From Macrolepiota albuminosa (lineage: Eukaryota; Basidiomycota; Agaricomycetes; Agaricales; Agaricaceae), in assembly GCA_027475525.1 (NCBI GenBank), contig JAMWFC010000005.1, positions 1,810,019 through 1,874,018 of the forward strand: 64,000 bases of DNA, in the 5' to 3' direction. This document shows positions 1 to 9,694 of the stretch, piece after piece (positions within the stretch are counted from its first letter, which is position 1; every line of letters starts with the position of its first letter). A program made the position numbers and the translations under genes. The notes under the pieces are model-generated. The model was not told the origin of the DNA. It did no database searches and saw only the letters and a list, made by a program, of their open reading frames with translations.

Positions 1-1
1 C

Positions 2-324
2 TGACGCAACATATTGCAGAAATAATATATTGATGATACAACGGTTTAATCTGAAGTTCGAGATCAAGAGATGATTCAGTAAGTAAATAAGTAATTGACG
101 CACCTGAAGTTCGAGATCAAGAGATGATTCGAACTTCAGGCTGCGCACAGTATAAGTAGCTTTAGAACAGTAAAACATGTGTGAGGTTTGTAATGTAAGA
201 TACAAGATAAATAAATTGAAGTTAAACATACGGAACGACGGTCGTCATAATGACACGGGCATGAAGACATAGGTGACGCGTATGTGAGGTAGCTCTCCGA
301 AGTCATACGTCACTTCCCTCGACA
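2..324 (-). repeat. copia 3' LTR
   Basis: 323-bp LTR with TG/CA ends; on the minus strand it starts TGTCGAGGG. It contains an internal direct repeat of about 27 bp (around 51-78 and 103-130). The polyprotein stop codon (303-305) lies inside it, so the last few residues are LTR-encoded. Confidence 0.95.
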
Positions 325-3300
325 CTCCCACTAGACGGTGACGCAGGAGACAGAACTCCAAGTTTGGTACGATATTTGATGAATACTTCACGAGGTAATG
401 CCTTGGTCAGAGCATCGGCAATCATATCGTGGGTTGAAACGTGTTCGAGTTTAATTCGTCCGCGAGAGATTTGTTCACGAATGTAATGATAGCGGATGTC
501 GATATGCTTGGCTCGAGAGTGGGCGACTGGGTTCCTGGATAGAGCTATGCTACCAGTGCTGTCCGTATATACTGTGGTTGCTCCGAGTTGTTTGAAGTCG
601 AGATCACTCAGCAAGGTTCGGAGCCAGATGGCTTCCCTTGTGGCGTTTGCAGAGGCAATGTATTCGGCTTCGACCGTGGAGGTCGCCACTCCTGACTGCT
701 TCCTGGAAGACCATGATATTGTACTTCCGTTCAGTCCGAAGCACCATCCACTGATGGAACGCCGGTCGTAGTTGTCCTGCGCCCAATTAGCATCGGTCCA
801 ACCCACCAGTTTTATCTCATCATAATCCAATCCTCCTAACTTGAGCGCCAATGTCTTAGTACCTTTTAAGTAGCGAAGAATGCGCTTGCAGGCCGTAAGG
901 TGTGGTATTCCCGGATTGTTGGAGAACTGTGCTACCAAACTAACCGCGAACTGTATATCGGGTCGAGTTTGCGTAGCGTAAAGTAGCGATCCGACCAGTG
1001 ACAAGTAGTTCATACCGTTGGAGTATCCTGCATATGCAGCCTTCTCTTCGTCTGTTCGAGGGGACTGCCAAAAGGTTAAGTTGTGATTGGTCGCCAAGGG
1101 AGTCGCGACCTCGTGACAGGATACCATGCCGAAACGGTCGAGTAAGGAGTCGATGTATGCGGATTGACTTAGGTAGATAAGGCGATTTTTGCGGTCTCGA
1201 TCAATTTGAAGTCCCAACATGTAATGGATTTCGCCGAGATCTGTAATATCGAAATTGTTCGCCATGTCTTGTTTAAATGATGCGATTTTGCGTAAGTCAT
1301 TGCCAGCCACGGCCATATCGTCAACGTAGACTAGGACGATCAACGTGATTTGTCCGTCTGAGCGAAGGATGTATAGACAATCGTCAGCGCTAGATTGTTT
1401 GAAGCCGAGAGTCATGAGGACATCGTGTAATCGTTCTTTCCATTTCCGTCCGGCTTGTTTGAGACCGTAGATAGCTTTGTTGAGTTTCCAATACTTACTC
1501 CCTTCAAGGCAAGGTGGAGCTCGCATGTAGATTTCCTCTTCGAGGTTTGCTTCCAAATAAGCTCCGATCACATCAATTTGATGTACCTCGAAGTCAAGCA
1601 TTGCCGCCAGGGTCAGGAAAACTCGTAACGTGACGAACTTGGCGACGGATGAGAAGGTGTCTCTGTAGTCGATGCCTGGCACTTGCGAAAATCCTTGTGC
1701 CACGATCCTCGCCTTGTATTTCAGCCGGTTTCCGTGCTCGTCCATTTTTTCCTTTAATACGACTTTGCTTCCGACAGCCTTTTTACCAGGAGGTAAAGTG
1801 TCCACCTCATCGAATACGTTTTTGCTAACGAGTTGCCTGTATTCCGCTTCGATTGCTCTCTTCCATGCATCAGCGTCGCGAGTTTTCAAGGCATCACTTA
1901 CTAATGGTCCGGCTACAGTTATGTGTGCAACATGAGTTGTGGGCTGGTCCTCGTCCTCATCCTGTCGATATCGTAGAGGAAGCCTCTTGGTACGTGCGGA
2001 AGGGTCCCTTTTTGGAAGATCCAGCCACTTGACACGCTTTTGAGGTGCAGGTGGAGTTTCGACATCGGCAGGATGGTATTCTGGAGTACTCGGCCTTGAG
2101 AATTCTGGATACTGGAGTTCTTCGCTAATCGATCTTCCTTCGGAGGCACTAGCGTAAGCGTCGTCGTCCTCCGTGAACTGACTGACGTCAGCTGCGAGAC
2201 TAGGGACCCGTATATTGCGGGGCGCATCGTCATTCGGATATACAGCTGAATCTACGAGGTCGTTCACGTCTTCGTCGGAGGTTCGAATAGATTCTGGCTT
2301 GATTCGCGCAAGCTCACTTGGTACGTCGTCCTCGTGGAATTGAACGTCGCGTGAAGTAATGAGCTTACCATTTTCAAGATCCTCCAGTCTGTATCCCTTC
2401 GTTTCACCGGCCCACCATCCCAACATCCTTACTCGTACCGCTCGTGACTCGAGTTTGCCATGCCTAACTTCTTTGGGAACATGTGCCCATCCCAACGATC
2501 CGAAGACTCTGAGATGGGACACGTCGGGTTTCTCTCCAGAGTTACTCCATTCGGTATAGGGGATCTTCCCATGCAGAGCTGAATTCGGAGTGATCGTACG
2601 GATGTAAACGGCGTACATAAACGCCTCGCCCCAGTATCGCAAGTCCATGTTAGCGGCATGAAGCATACTTCGGGTCATCTCCATCAAGATTGCTATTGTA
2701 CGTTCCGCAATACCGTTTTGTTGGGGACGATAAGGATTAGTCGTCTCGTGTGTGATTCCGTTTGCACGACAGAACTTTTCAACAGTGGAGTTCACGAATT
2801 CGGTGCCGTTGTCGGTTCGAATAATTTTGACAAGACGTCCTGATTGTCTTTCAAGTCGTGCGACTGTTACCTTTATCTCGTCGGCAGCTTGTTCCTTTTT
2901 CTGAAGTAAGCTGCCGCAAGGTAAGCGTCGACTTACTTCCACGATGACAAGGGCGTAACGATTTCCGTCCCAGGTTGGCACATTCATTGGTCCGACAAGA
3001 TCCATGACGAGAAGCTCGTTCTTTTCGTATTGTTTGGTGCTCGCTTCCGGCAATGGTGGTCTTGTAGATTTCCCTTGTACGCATCCGCTGCAAAGGCGAT
3101 CGAATTCTCGGGGAAGTCTAATTTGTAGACCAGTTACCAAGTTTTGATCGTACATTGTTTTGATGACTCGGGGATTGATGTGTCCCAGTCGACGGTGCCA
3201 CAAACGCATGGTGGACTCGCTTGCAATGTAGGCAACTTGTCCGTCCATGGTTCCCATATTCATGCATTCGACTCGATACATGGTCCCCCGGTCCCCAATC

Positions 3301-4649
3301 AGTTTAGCTCGGAGGAATTCTTTGCCTTCCCAGGAGAGACTAATACCATAGCGAAGTCCCTGTAGGACGGCTCCGTTTCGTTGTAACAAGCCTAAACTGA
3401 TGAGGTTTGCGCCTAATTTAGGCACATATAATACGTCATCGAAACGTACGTCATTGATCCCATCAGGAACATTAGTGCGTATTGTAATAGAGCCAACACC
3501 GGCGACAGTGAGCTGATTGTGGCCTCCGACAGATATGTATTGGTTTTGCACGTCCTTCAGTTTGAAGAACCAGTCTTTGTCGGCCAGCATATGACAAGAA
3601 GCGGCGCTATCAAGCAGTAACCCTGAAGGCATTCCGTTACCCGTAGCCATGAGAAGTTTACCCACTTCTCGAGCTTCGCTATCCGGTTCCTTGACGGCTA
3701 CGTTGGCATTACCGACGTTCTTTGTCTTTTTAGGCTTCGGGCATTTCGGGCTCCAATGCCCCTTTTCACCGCAGTTATGACAAGTGTCTTCCGGTTTCGG
3801 TTCACGCTTCTGCTTGGGCTTCTTTTTCTTCATTTCTTTACTCCCACTCGATTGCGTGCCCGACTTTGAGGCGAAGGCCAACTGTTTGCTCGCGGAGCTC
3901 TCTTCTTGTATCAAGCGATCGTATACGGATATTAATTCTGCAGATACGCTTTCGATAGTAAGAGAACTTCCTCGGTAAAGTAAGTTCTGCTTCATGACCT
4001 CCCAAGCGGTAGATTGAGGCAAAGATAGTAGTATGGCATTAATGATCGTATTGTCGTCGACTTTGTGGCCCGCATCAATTATACGTCGTCGAATATTGAG
4101 GTAGAATCCGATATGATCTGTCATCGGGGTCCTGCCATCCCACTTCCTACCATACAACTGTTGGTAGTAATAGTGGACATTAATGCCTCCTTGCTGATCG
4201 ACGTAGCATTTATGAAGGTGATCCCATATGTCTTTCGATCTTCGGAAGTCGACGATGGACTCGCGCTGAGTATATTCCATAGCGCCGCGAATTAATCCTA
4301 CGGCAGCCTCATCTTTGCCGAGCCATCGTTCGTGCTTCTCGACAGCGTGTTCCCACATGATGTAAGGTTTGGATTGCATGACGTCCCATGCATCCTGTCC
4401 TTCCTTTTTGACAATAGTAACCTTACCATCATCAGTAGGATCGGAGGTGGTCATCATTTCTGGAAATTCGGCAGGGGGTTTTGGCGGGCATGTTTCGCGT
4501 CCAGACGTAATACCCCAGAGGGACTTGGTCTGCAAAGCGATCTTCATATTGTCCGACCAAACATGGTAGTTATTTCCGTTAAACTTCGCGAACTGTAAGG
4601 TTTCGGAAGTGGATTCGCTGACCACGGGGCCCATAACCTGACGCAACAT
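303..4649 (-). CDS. copia Gag-Pol polyprotein
   Basis: One uninterrupted frame of 1448 codons in the order Gag, protease, integrase, reverse transcriptase, RNase H, which is the copia order. Seen: CCHC knuckle CHNCGEKGHWSPKC (about 290-303); protease-like DSAAS (347-351); integrase zinc residues H485, H490, C520, C523 and catalytic D550, D613, E649 (D-x35-E); RT motif YVDD (about 1108-1111); RNase H GWTDANWA, STVEAEYIA and YTDS. The first ATG (4649) lies in the LTR; the ATG at 4634 in the primer-binding site is the better start. The stop is in the 3' LTR. The protease triad reads D-S-A where D-S/T-G is usual; whether that is tolerated cannot be told from sequence. No stop or frameshift is visible, so the element looks competent. 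Confidence 0.95.
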   Translation of the reverse strand: MLRQVMGPVVSESTSETLQFAKFNGNNYHVWSDNMKIALQTKSLWGITSGRETCPPKPPAEFPEMMTTSDPTDDGKVTIVKKEGQDAWDVMQSKPYIMWEHAVEKHERWLGKDEAAVGLIRGAMEYTQRESIVDFRRSKDIWDHLHKCYVDQQGGINVHYYYQQLYGRKWDGRTPMTDHIGFYLNIRRRIIDAGHKVDDNTIINAILLSLPQSTAWEVMKQNLLYRGSSLTIESVSAELISVYDRLIQEESSASKQLAFASKSGTQSSGSKEMKKKKPKQKREPKPEDTCHNCGEKGHWSPKCPKPKKTKNVGNANVAVKEPDSEAREVGKLLMATGNGMPSGLLLDSAASCHMLADKDWFFKLKDVQNQYISVGGHNQLTVAGVGSITIRTNVPDGINDVRFDDVLYVPKLGANLISLGLLQRNGAVLQGLRYGISLSWEGKEFLRAKLIGDRGTMYRVECMNMGTMDGQVAYIASESTMRLWHRRLGHINPRVIKTMYDQNLVTGLQIRLPREFDRLCSGCVQGKSTRPPLPEASTKQYEKNELLVMDLVGPMNVPTWDGNRYALVIVEVSRRLPCGSLLQKKEQAADEIKVTVARLERQSGRLVKIIRTDNGTEFVNSTVEKFCRANGITHETTNPYRPQQNGIAERTIAILMEMTRSMLHAANMDLRYWGEAFMYAVYIRTITPNSALHGKIPYTEWSNSGEKPDVSHLRVFGSLGWAHVPKEVRHGKLESRAVRVRMLGWWAGETKGYRLEDLENGKLITSRDVQFHEDDVPSELARIKPESIRTSDEDVNDLVDSAVYPNDDAPRNIRVPSLAADVSQFTEDDDAYASASEGRSISEELQYPEFSRPSTPEYHPADVETPPAPQKRVKWLDLPKRDPSARTKRLPLRYRQDEDEDQPTTHVAHITVAGPLVSDALKTRDADAWKRAIEAEYRQLVSKNVFDEVDTLPPGKKAVGSKVVLKEKMDEHGNRLKYKARIVAQGFSQVPGIDYRDTFSSVAKFVTLRVFLTLAAMLDFEVHQIDVIGAYLEANLEEEIYMRAPPCLEGSKYWKLNKAIYGLKQAGRKWKERLHDVLMTLGFKQSSADDCLYILRSDGQITLIVLVYVDDMAVAGNDLRKIASFKQDMANNFDITDLGEIHYMLGLQIDRDRKNRLIYLSQSAYIDSLLDRFGMVSCHEVATPLATNHNLTFWQSPRTDEEKAAYAGYSNGMNYLSLVGSLLYATQTRPDIQFAVSLVAQFSNNPGIPHLTACKRILRYLKGTKTLALKLGGLDYDEIKLVGWTDANWAQDNYDRRSISGWCFGLNGSTISWSSRKQSGVATSTVEAEYIASANATREAIWLRTLLSDLDFKQLGATTVYTDSTGSIALSRNPVAHSRAKHIDIRYHYIREQISRGRIKLEHVSTHDMIADALTKALPREVFIKYRTKLGVLSPASPSSGSVEGSDV
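4627..4638 (-). promoter_or_regulatory. copia primer-binding site (tRNA-iMet anticodon-arm type)
   Basis: GGTTATGGGCCC directly follows the 5' LTR on the minus strand and pairs with GGGCCCATAACC of the initiator tRNA anticodon arm. The ATG inside it (4634-4632) is in frame with the polyprotein and is its likeliest start, so the initiator codon and the anticodon-complementary triplet are the same three bases. Confidence 0.8.
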
Positions 4650-4961
4650 ATTGCAGAAATAATATATTGATGATACAACGGTTTAATCTGAAGTTCGAGA
4701 TCAAGAGATGATTCAGTAAGTAAATAAGTAATTGACGCACCTGAAGTTCGAGATCAAGAGATGATTCGAACTTCAGGCTGCGCACAGTATAAGTAGCTTT
4801 AGAACAGTAAAACATGTGTGAGGTTTGTAATGTAAGATACAAGATAAATAAATTGAAGTTAAACATACGGAACGACGGTCGTCATAATGACACGGGCATG
4901 AAGACATAGGTGACGCGTATGTGAGGTAGCTCTCCGAAGTCATACGTCACTTCCCTCGACA
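4639..4961 (-). repeat. copia 5' LTR
   Basis: Partner of 2-324, offset 4637, no mismatch seen by eye. It supplies the element's promoter. Its outer end also gives the last four codons and the stop to the truncated frame of gene A. Confidence 0.95.
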
Positions 4962-6652
4962 ATCTCCAGGTCCACCCTCGACTCCAGGAACCCCCTCAGC
5001 TCCAGGTTTCCCCCCAACACTAGGACCCGCCTCAGCTCCAGGTTTCCCATCAGCTCCAGGTCCACCCTCGACTCCAGGAACCCCCTCAGCTACAGGTCCC
5101 TTCTCAGCTCCAGGTGCCCCCTCAGCTCCAGGTTTCCCCTCAGCTAAAGGTCCACCCTCGACTCCAGGAACTGCCTCAGCTCCAGGTCCACCCTCGACTC
5201 CAGGAACCGCCTCGACTACAGTAACCGCCTCAGCTCCAGGACCCGCCTCAGCTCTAGGACCCGCCTCGACTCCAGGTCCCTCCTCAGCTCCAGGTTTCCC
5301 CTCAGCTTCAGGCAACCCCTCAGCTCCAAGTCCCCCCTCAGCAGGACCCGCCTCAGCTCCAGGCCCCTCAGCTGCAGGTGCCCCCTCAGCTCTAGGTGCC
5401 CCGTCGGGATTTTGCTCTCCAGCTTGAGGTCCTTCAACTGTATCTGGATGGTGCTGATTCTACAGACTATTGGTCATTATGGAACCCTTTGTTCAAGCGG
5501 CAACAGACTCACCAGTCTAATATTCTCCTCATGACGAATAACACTGCACAAATGGATCAACTCAACAATCTTACGACGTTCGCGCCTAGTCGACAATCGG
5601 AACCAGTCCCATCCCCGGTTTTTACCATACTTCTCAGCGACGCCAAGTGCAATAGGCTGCCTAAAGTCATGCGTCTTCTCCATCTTCCCATTTAGCATCC
5701 TCCCGAACAACACAGCAAACCAATGATCATGCCTGGTCTCAAAGTCCGTCCATGCAGCGTGAATGATCACTTGGACTACAATTAACAGGTCCATAAACGA
5801 CGGCTGATGTGTCTTCTGATGAAAACCCTGTTCTTCGCACTGTATATACCCACGCTTATCAGGCCACTCGTCCAACATCGTAACCCGATCATCTGTATAC
5901 CATCGTTGCCAGTACAACGGGCGATAATTCTCATGCGTCGCGCAATCAATGGATCGGTCTCGAACGTATCGTTCGAATCGCAAAAACAGGGTCTCCGCCT
6001 CGCTTTTGCCTCTGAGCTTGAGCACGAGAAACTCGTGTCGATCAGAACTTCCGATTCGGGACTTCGCTAACCTACAACGGGACCTGTAACGTCGCCACTC
6101 GACCACACGTTGATTTTCCGTCCAGCGTCGACAATCCCTTTCCCTGTCGGGTTTCGCATACTCCTTCCACACTTGGTCTACCCAAGTGCTGATTGACTCG
6201 TAACGGCCCTTCTGCAAGAGAATATAGGAAGGTTCTGCACGATCGTGAGTAGAGCTCGGCTCTTCTTGAGGCCTGTCGGATACACCTGCCGTGGTATCAA
6301 TCTCGTTGGAAGTGACGGCGAGATTAGGAAGGGGCAAGCATTCGCGGGTCGTGTCTGCATCGGCTGTTGAAGAACTGGCGTTTGGAGAATCGATGTTGAC
6401 AGGCTCCTCCGAGTTGTCTCCGGTGTGAAGCATAGATTTAAAGCGCTTTGACAGATTCCGAAGAGAGGATAAAGGTCGACTCCCAGACTTCTTCGAAGCA
6501 TTGCGTTTGGCGCCGGGAATTGGCGGCGGTTCGGTATCTTCTTTGACAGAATGCACTCGATGTCTGTCGGTTGAGGACGGACGACAGTACGACGAACTGA
6601 AGGGATTTAGAAATTCTAAGAGGAGTGATGTCATCGGGTCAATGAGTGGCAT
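4947..6652 (-). CDS. Gene A: orphan-family protein with pentapeptide-repeat tail, truncated by the copia insertion
   Basis: Exon 1 is 6652-5513; a phase-0 intron (5512-5460, GTGAGT...GTAG) leads to exon 2 (5459-4947). The start at 6652 follows a TATA-like stretch (6702-6691). Exon 1 has a low-complexity N-terminal half, then conserved blocks VEWRRYR (about 184-190), ETLFLRFER (about 220-228) and HDHWFA (about 308-313), shared with B and D. Exon 2 encodes about 166 residues of a pentapeptide-like repeat rich in P-G-A-E-G, produced by the minisatellite. The copia LTR replaces the rest: the frame ends with four LTR codons and a stop. The original C-terminus lies left of the window. Intron position and phase match gene D. 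Function unknown; I recognise no domain. The gene may be disrupted or may make this shortened 550-residue protein. Confidence 0.7.
4962..5420. repeat. 15-bp coding minisatellite
   Basis: Degenerate tandem array with a unit of about 15 bp built on ctccaggtcc/accctcgact variants, roughly 30 copies. The phase is kept in multiples of 3, so on the minus strand it stays open as a Pro/Gly/Glu/Ala pentapeptide repeat that is part of gene A exon 2. One or two units are irregular. The copia element cuts the array at 4961. Confidence 0.85.
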
Positions 6653-6690
6653 CTTGATAGTATAAAATGTTCGGAATATGGTCAAGGGAG

Positions 6691-6702
6691 TATCTATATA
6701 TA
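6691..6702 (-). promoter_or_regulatory. TATA-like element upstream of gene A
   Basis: TATATATAGATA on the minus strand, about 40 nt before the ATG at 6652. Genes B and D have similar elements at a comparable distance, which supports the chosen starts. Confidence 0.5.
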
Positions 6703-7376
6703 CCACTAGGAGGAATAGAGCCCACAAATACAACAAGGGTTTTGACAATTGTTTTGTCGTGGATGGACCCATCAACAATACATTTACCTGTGGATCCCTT
6801 ATCCTCGTCGTCCTTTGTCTAGTACAACGACAGAAGACTGAAGCGAAAGCCAGATATCTTTTGTATTCATTATTTCTTTCTTTTTTTCATAAGGACTAAG
6901 AACAAAATCTCGAGGATACGATCAAAGACCATAAGCGCACGAGATAATAGTATCCACCTGTAGGCGCAAGACGTGACATATTTCATGCATCGCCCAAAAC
7001 CTTTTCGCGTTTGTTTTGTTGTTTCGATGGTTGCTATTGAGAAACAAAGGGATATTGCTGAGTATGCGGAATTTGCAACAATTCGGAGCCAATCAACCAA
7101 AATCTCTTGTGCCGGATCGTCTCAAGTCGTCTAATGCGTCCAACCACAGACATCTCATGAATATATTCATTGACGGATACTCCCTCGCCATACACGTGTT
7201 GGTTGGATCCAAAACCAACTGCTTTTCTGTAACCATACGCCATAACCCTTGCAAAACGGCGGTCACCAATTACCATAACTCGGTCAATGGACAGTTAACT
7301 TTTATATAGATGCTCTACAGTAAATAAATCGTATAAATCGTAAGTATGATATATTCGTTAAGACCCGTATCGTCTC
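6703..7376. other. Intergenic, no gene supported
   Basis: AT-rich spacer between the 5' side of gene A and the 3' end of gene B. Only short frames without recognisable motifs. Confidence 0.5.
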
Positions 7377-9146
7377 TCAGTCATCACGCAGGACTTTGCA
7401 ATGAATATCCTGTTTTCTCAGGTTCGTCTCGCCCTCCAAATCATCGGTCTGCAGCCGATTGACGTTTATCTGAAAAGATATAATCATTGTCACCATGTGA
7501 GTCTCCGTCGTAACAGCCTTGAACGCACCAACACGATATTTTGCTTCCTCCACAGCCAGCTCTCTGCGAAATCCACAGATCAGCATAAGTACAAAATCGC
7601 GTTCCTCTCGTGACGATTCTCGTAACCAGCTAGTAATTGCCGATCTTCCTCGTTTGTAACTGTACTTCCGTTCTATCTGGTTGACGTCTTGGTCAAGGAC
7701 ATTAGAAAAGATCACCGCAAACCAATGGCTAGACCTTCCGGCTAACTCGACGCAGTTCGCCGGTATTTGTAGAACCGAGCGAGCGACTAGATATAGATCC
7801 AATAGATTCAGTCGATGTCCACCCTCGCCAAAGACTCACTTGTCGAGCAAAGTGTTCTTTTCCCCATCCACGGCTTCCCAGTCTGCCACCACTGTGGCTT
7901 GGTCTAAATCTGGGTCCCAATCTATAGTGAATTCTGACTTTCCGTCGATTGTGATATGCTTGTCTCTCCTCCATCTTTCAAATCGAATGAAGTGAGTTTC
8001 CTTGCTCCTTACGTGTTCAAGTTTTACAATGACATATTCATGTCTGTTGCCAGAAAAGTCCCGTATTTCGACACGATATCGACGCCATTCAACAATACAG
8101 TGGTCTTGTATCCTCTTGCGATATTTGACGTCACCCTCTTCATAATTCTTAATCGAGCTATGTGCCCATTTTGAGAGCGTTCCGCCGATAAATTTAAGAG
8201 GTGGCACAAGGGAGACTGATTTCGCTGCTGATGGCGTGACGACCGTTTCAGAAGTCTCGATAACGATAGAAGGTTTGTCCAAAGAATTCAACCTCTTGCA
8301 TGAGCGACCATTGCCCGGATTGATAGTTGTCTCTGGATTGATATGATCTCTGAATTGATTTGAGTCCAAGCAATCAATCATAGCATATCCCTCTTTTGAA
8401 TTAGCAAGTACGTTATCTTCTTGGTCGTTTAGATGTGCAAAGGGGTTACGAGACTGCCTGAAAGGAGATATCTTAAGGTCCGACGATAGCGAGCCCAAGT
8501 AGAGAGGATCGAAGAGAAACAAAATCTCAGTGATTGATGAACTTGTAGAAGTAGGCTGGAGCGGTGGTATGGATGCGAGGAGGTCAAACGAGCTCGAAAC
8601 TGTACAATTCGCGATGGGTCCAAAAGTAGTTTGAGTGGCCAATGTCCCAAGTTCGCTTTCTGTGGTTGACTCAAGAGCTGAGGGAGGAGGAATACCTGAT
8701 GGTAGCTTCGGAGGTGTAGATATTGGCATCAGGATTGAGGTTTTCTCGGTCGATAATGTGGCGTCTGCCAATGACACTGTAGAGCAGTCTAAGACCACAT
8801 TCTCGGTATCTTCGATAGCGGAAGTCCTTGATGAATTGGTCAGTACCTCTGCAGCACACTCCAAAGACGGCAGGGACAAATGAGATGTTTGCTTAAATAT
8901 GCTCGAGGTTTCACCATCAGGTATGCACCTGCTTTTTGATTTGGCTCCAGAGGGGCACAGGGTAGTACATTCTCTTGGAGATGTCACAGAGATGTCGTAC
9001 AGGCCGGATTGTGCTGATAATCGCTTGAGTCTTCTATCTTCGGGGTCAGATGTAGGACGTGGTAGGATTGAATCGACATTAGAGCTTTTGGCATGCCTTT
9101 GACGTCGTCGCTTAAGGACTTTTGGGATAAAACTGGATAACTTCAT
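7377..9146 (-). pseudogene. Gene B: orphan-family member with an in-frame stop
   Basis: Start ATG at 9146 follows a TATA-like TTTATAC near 9190. The frame carries the family blocks (VEWRRYR, then HEY and ETHFIRFERW), reaches ...TLLDK and meets TGA at 7838-7836. The same frame then resumes with LLDLYLVAR and SHWFAV, the counterparts of gene D LLDFFIAAR and DHWF. At the aligned point gene D has GACAAGCGAG and B has GACAAGTGAG, a CGA-to-TGA change. A phase-0 intron (7532-7470) at the family position fits the 3' end, giving exons 9146-7533 and 7469-7377. The TGA also creates a GTGAGT donor, but splicing there leaves the conserved frame. Most likely a recent nonsense allele; readthrough or a sequencing error are alternatives. 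Confidence 0.65.
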
Positions 9147-9694
9147 GGTCGAGGGTGTCTTGGGTGTAGGATTCGTCACAGGTCCGTGTATAAATGGTGC
9201 CGGCTTTTGTGTCGAATTTACGGAGATATGTGACTTGTCCTCTCCAAATTGTTGTTTCTCGGGAAACCATCGTTTAAGCGAACAAAGGTGAATAACGGCC
9301 TGGTTGGTCAGACATGCCAGGGTGCAAGATCCACATAGTCGTCAGTAGTCAGGGCATGCGTCTATCGAGGGAAGAGTTGCACATTGACTTCACCCGGGAG
9401 AAGCCACTTCTAAGATCGCGCCAGCTGGACCAATGGCGTGTCTACACTGAAGGACAACATGAACGCCCACAGGGTTCACCAGTAGTTTTGCCTCGTTGAA
9501 CTTGCAGCAAGGCGGCGATATCGAGAATACATGTAATGTCAATTCGATGGCGTCGTGAAGCTGAACGTGACACATGAACGTGTGATGATGGACTCTGAGA
9601 TCTGAATATTCAACACACATTTAAACCCACTTATCAATCTTTCCGGGTCTCTAAAAGTTGCATGTCCTTACTGTACATTTAATTATAACTGCTA
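9147..9694. other. Intergenic between gene B start and rif1 end
   Basis: Holds the TATA-like element of gene B near 9190 and the presumed 3' end of rif1. No further gene seen. Confidence 0.5.

Larger units (their letters stand above)
2..4961 (-). mobile_element. Ty1/copia LTR retrotransposon, apparently complete
   Basis: Two direct repeats of 323 bp (2-324 and 4639-4961), both TG...CA, bound one long minus-strand polyprotein frame. By eye the LTRs show no difference, which indicates a very recent insertion. Next to the 5' LTR (4639-4961) is a primer-binding site GGTTATGGGCCC (minus, 4638-4627), complementary to the anticodon arm of initiator tRNA-Met, the half-tRNA priming known for Drosophila copia. 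A short purine tract (325-331) precedes the 3' LTR. The right flank starts atctc; the only left-flank base in the window, c at position 1, fits the last base of a 5-bp target duplication. The insertion disrupts the last exon of gene A. Confidence 0.95.

Noticed and set aside
7785..7838. GTGAGT...CTAG intron in gene B that would remove the in-frame TGA
   Set aside because: It moves translation into a frame that lacks the LLDxxxxAR and HWF blocks and soon stops, whereas the unspliced frame keeps homology to gene D on both sides.
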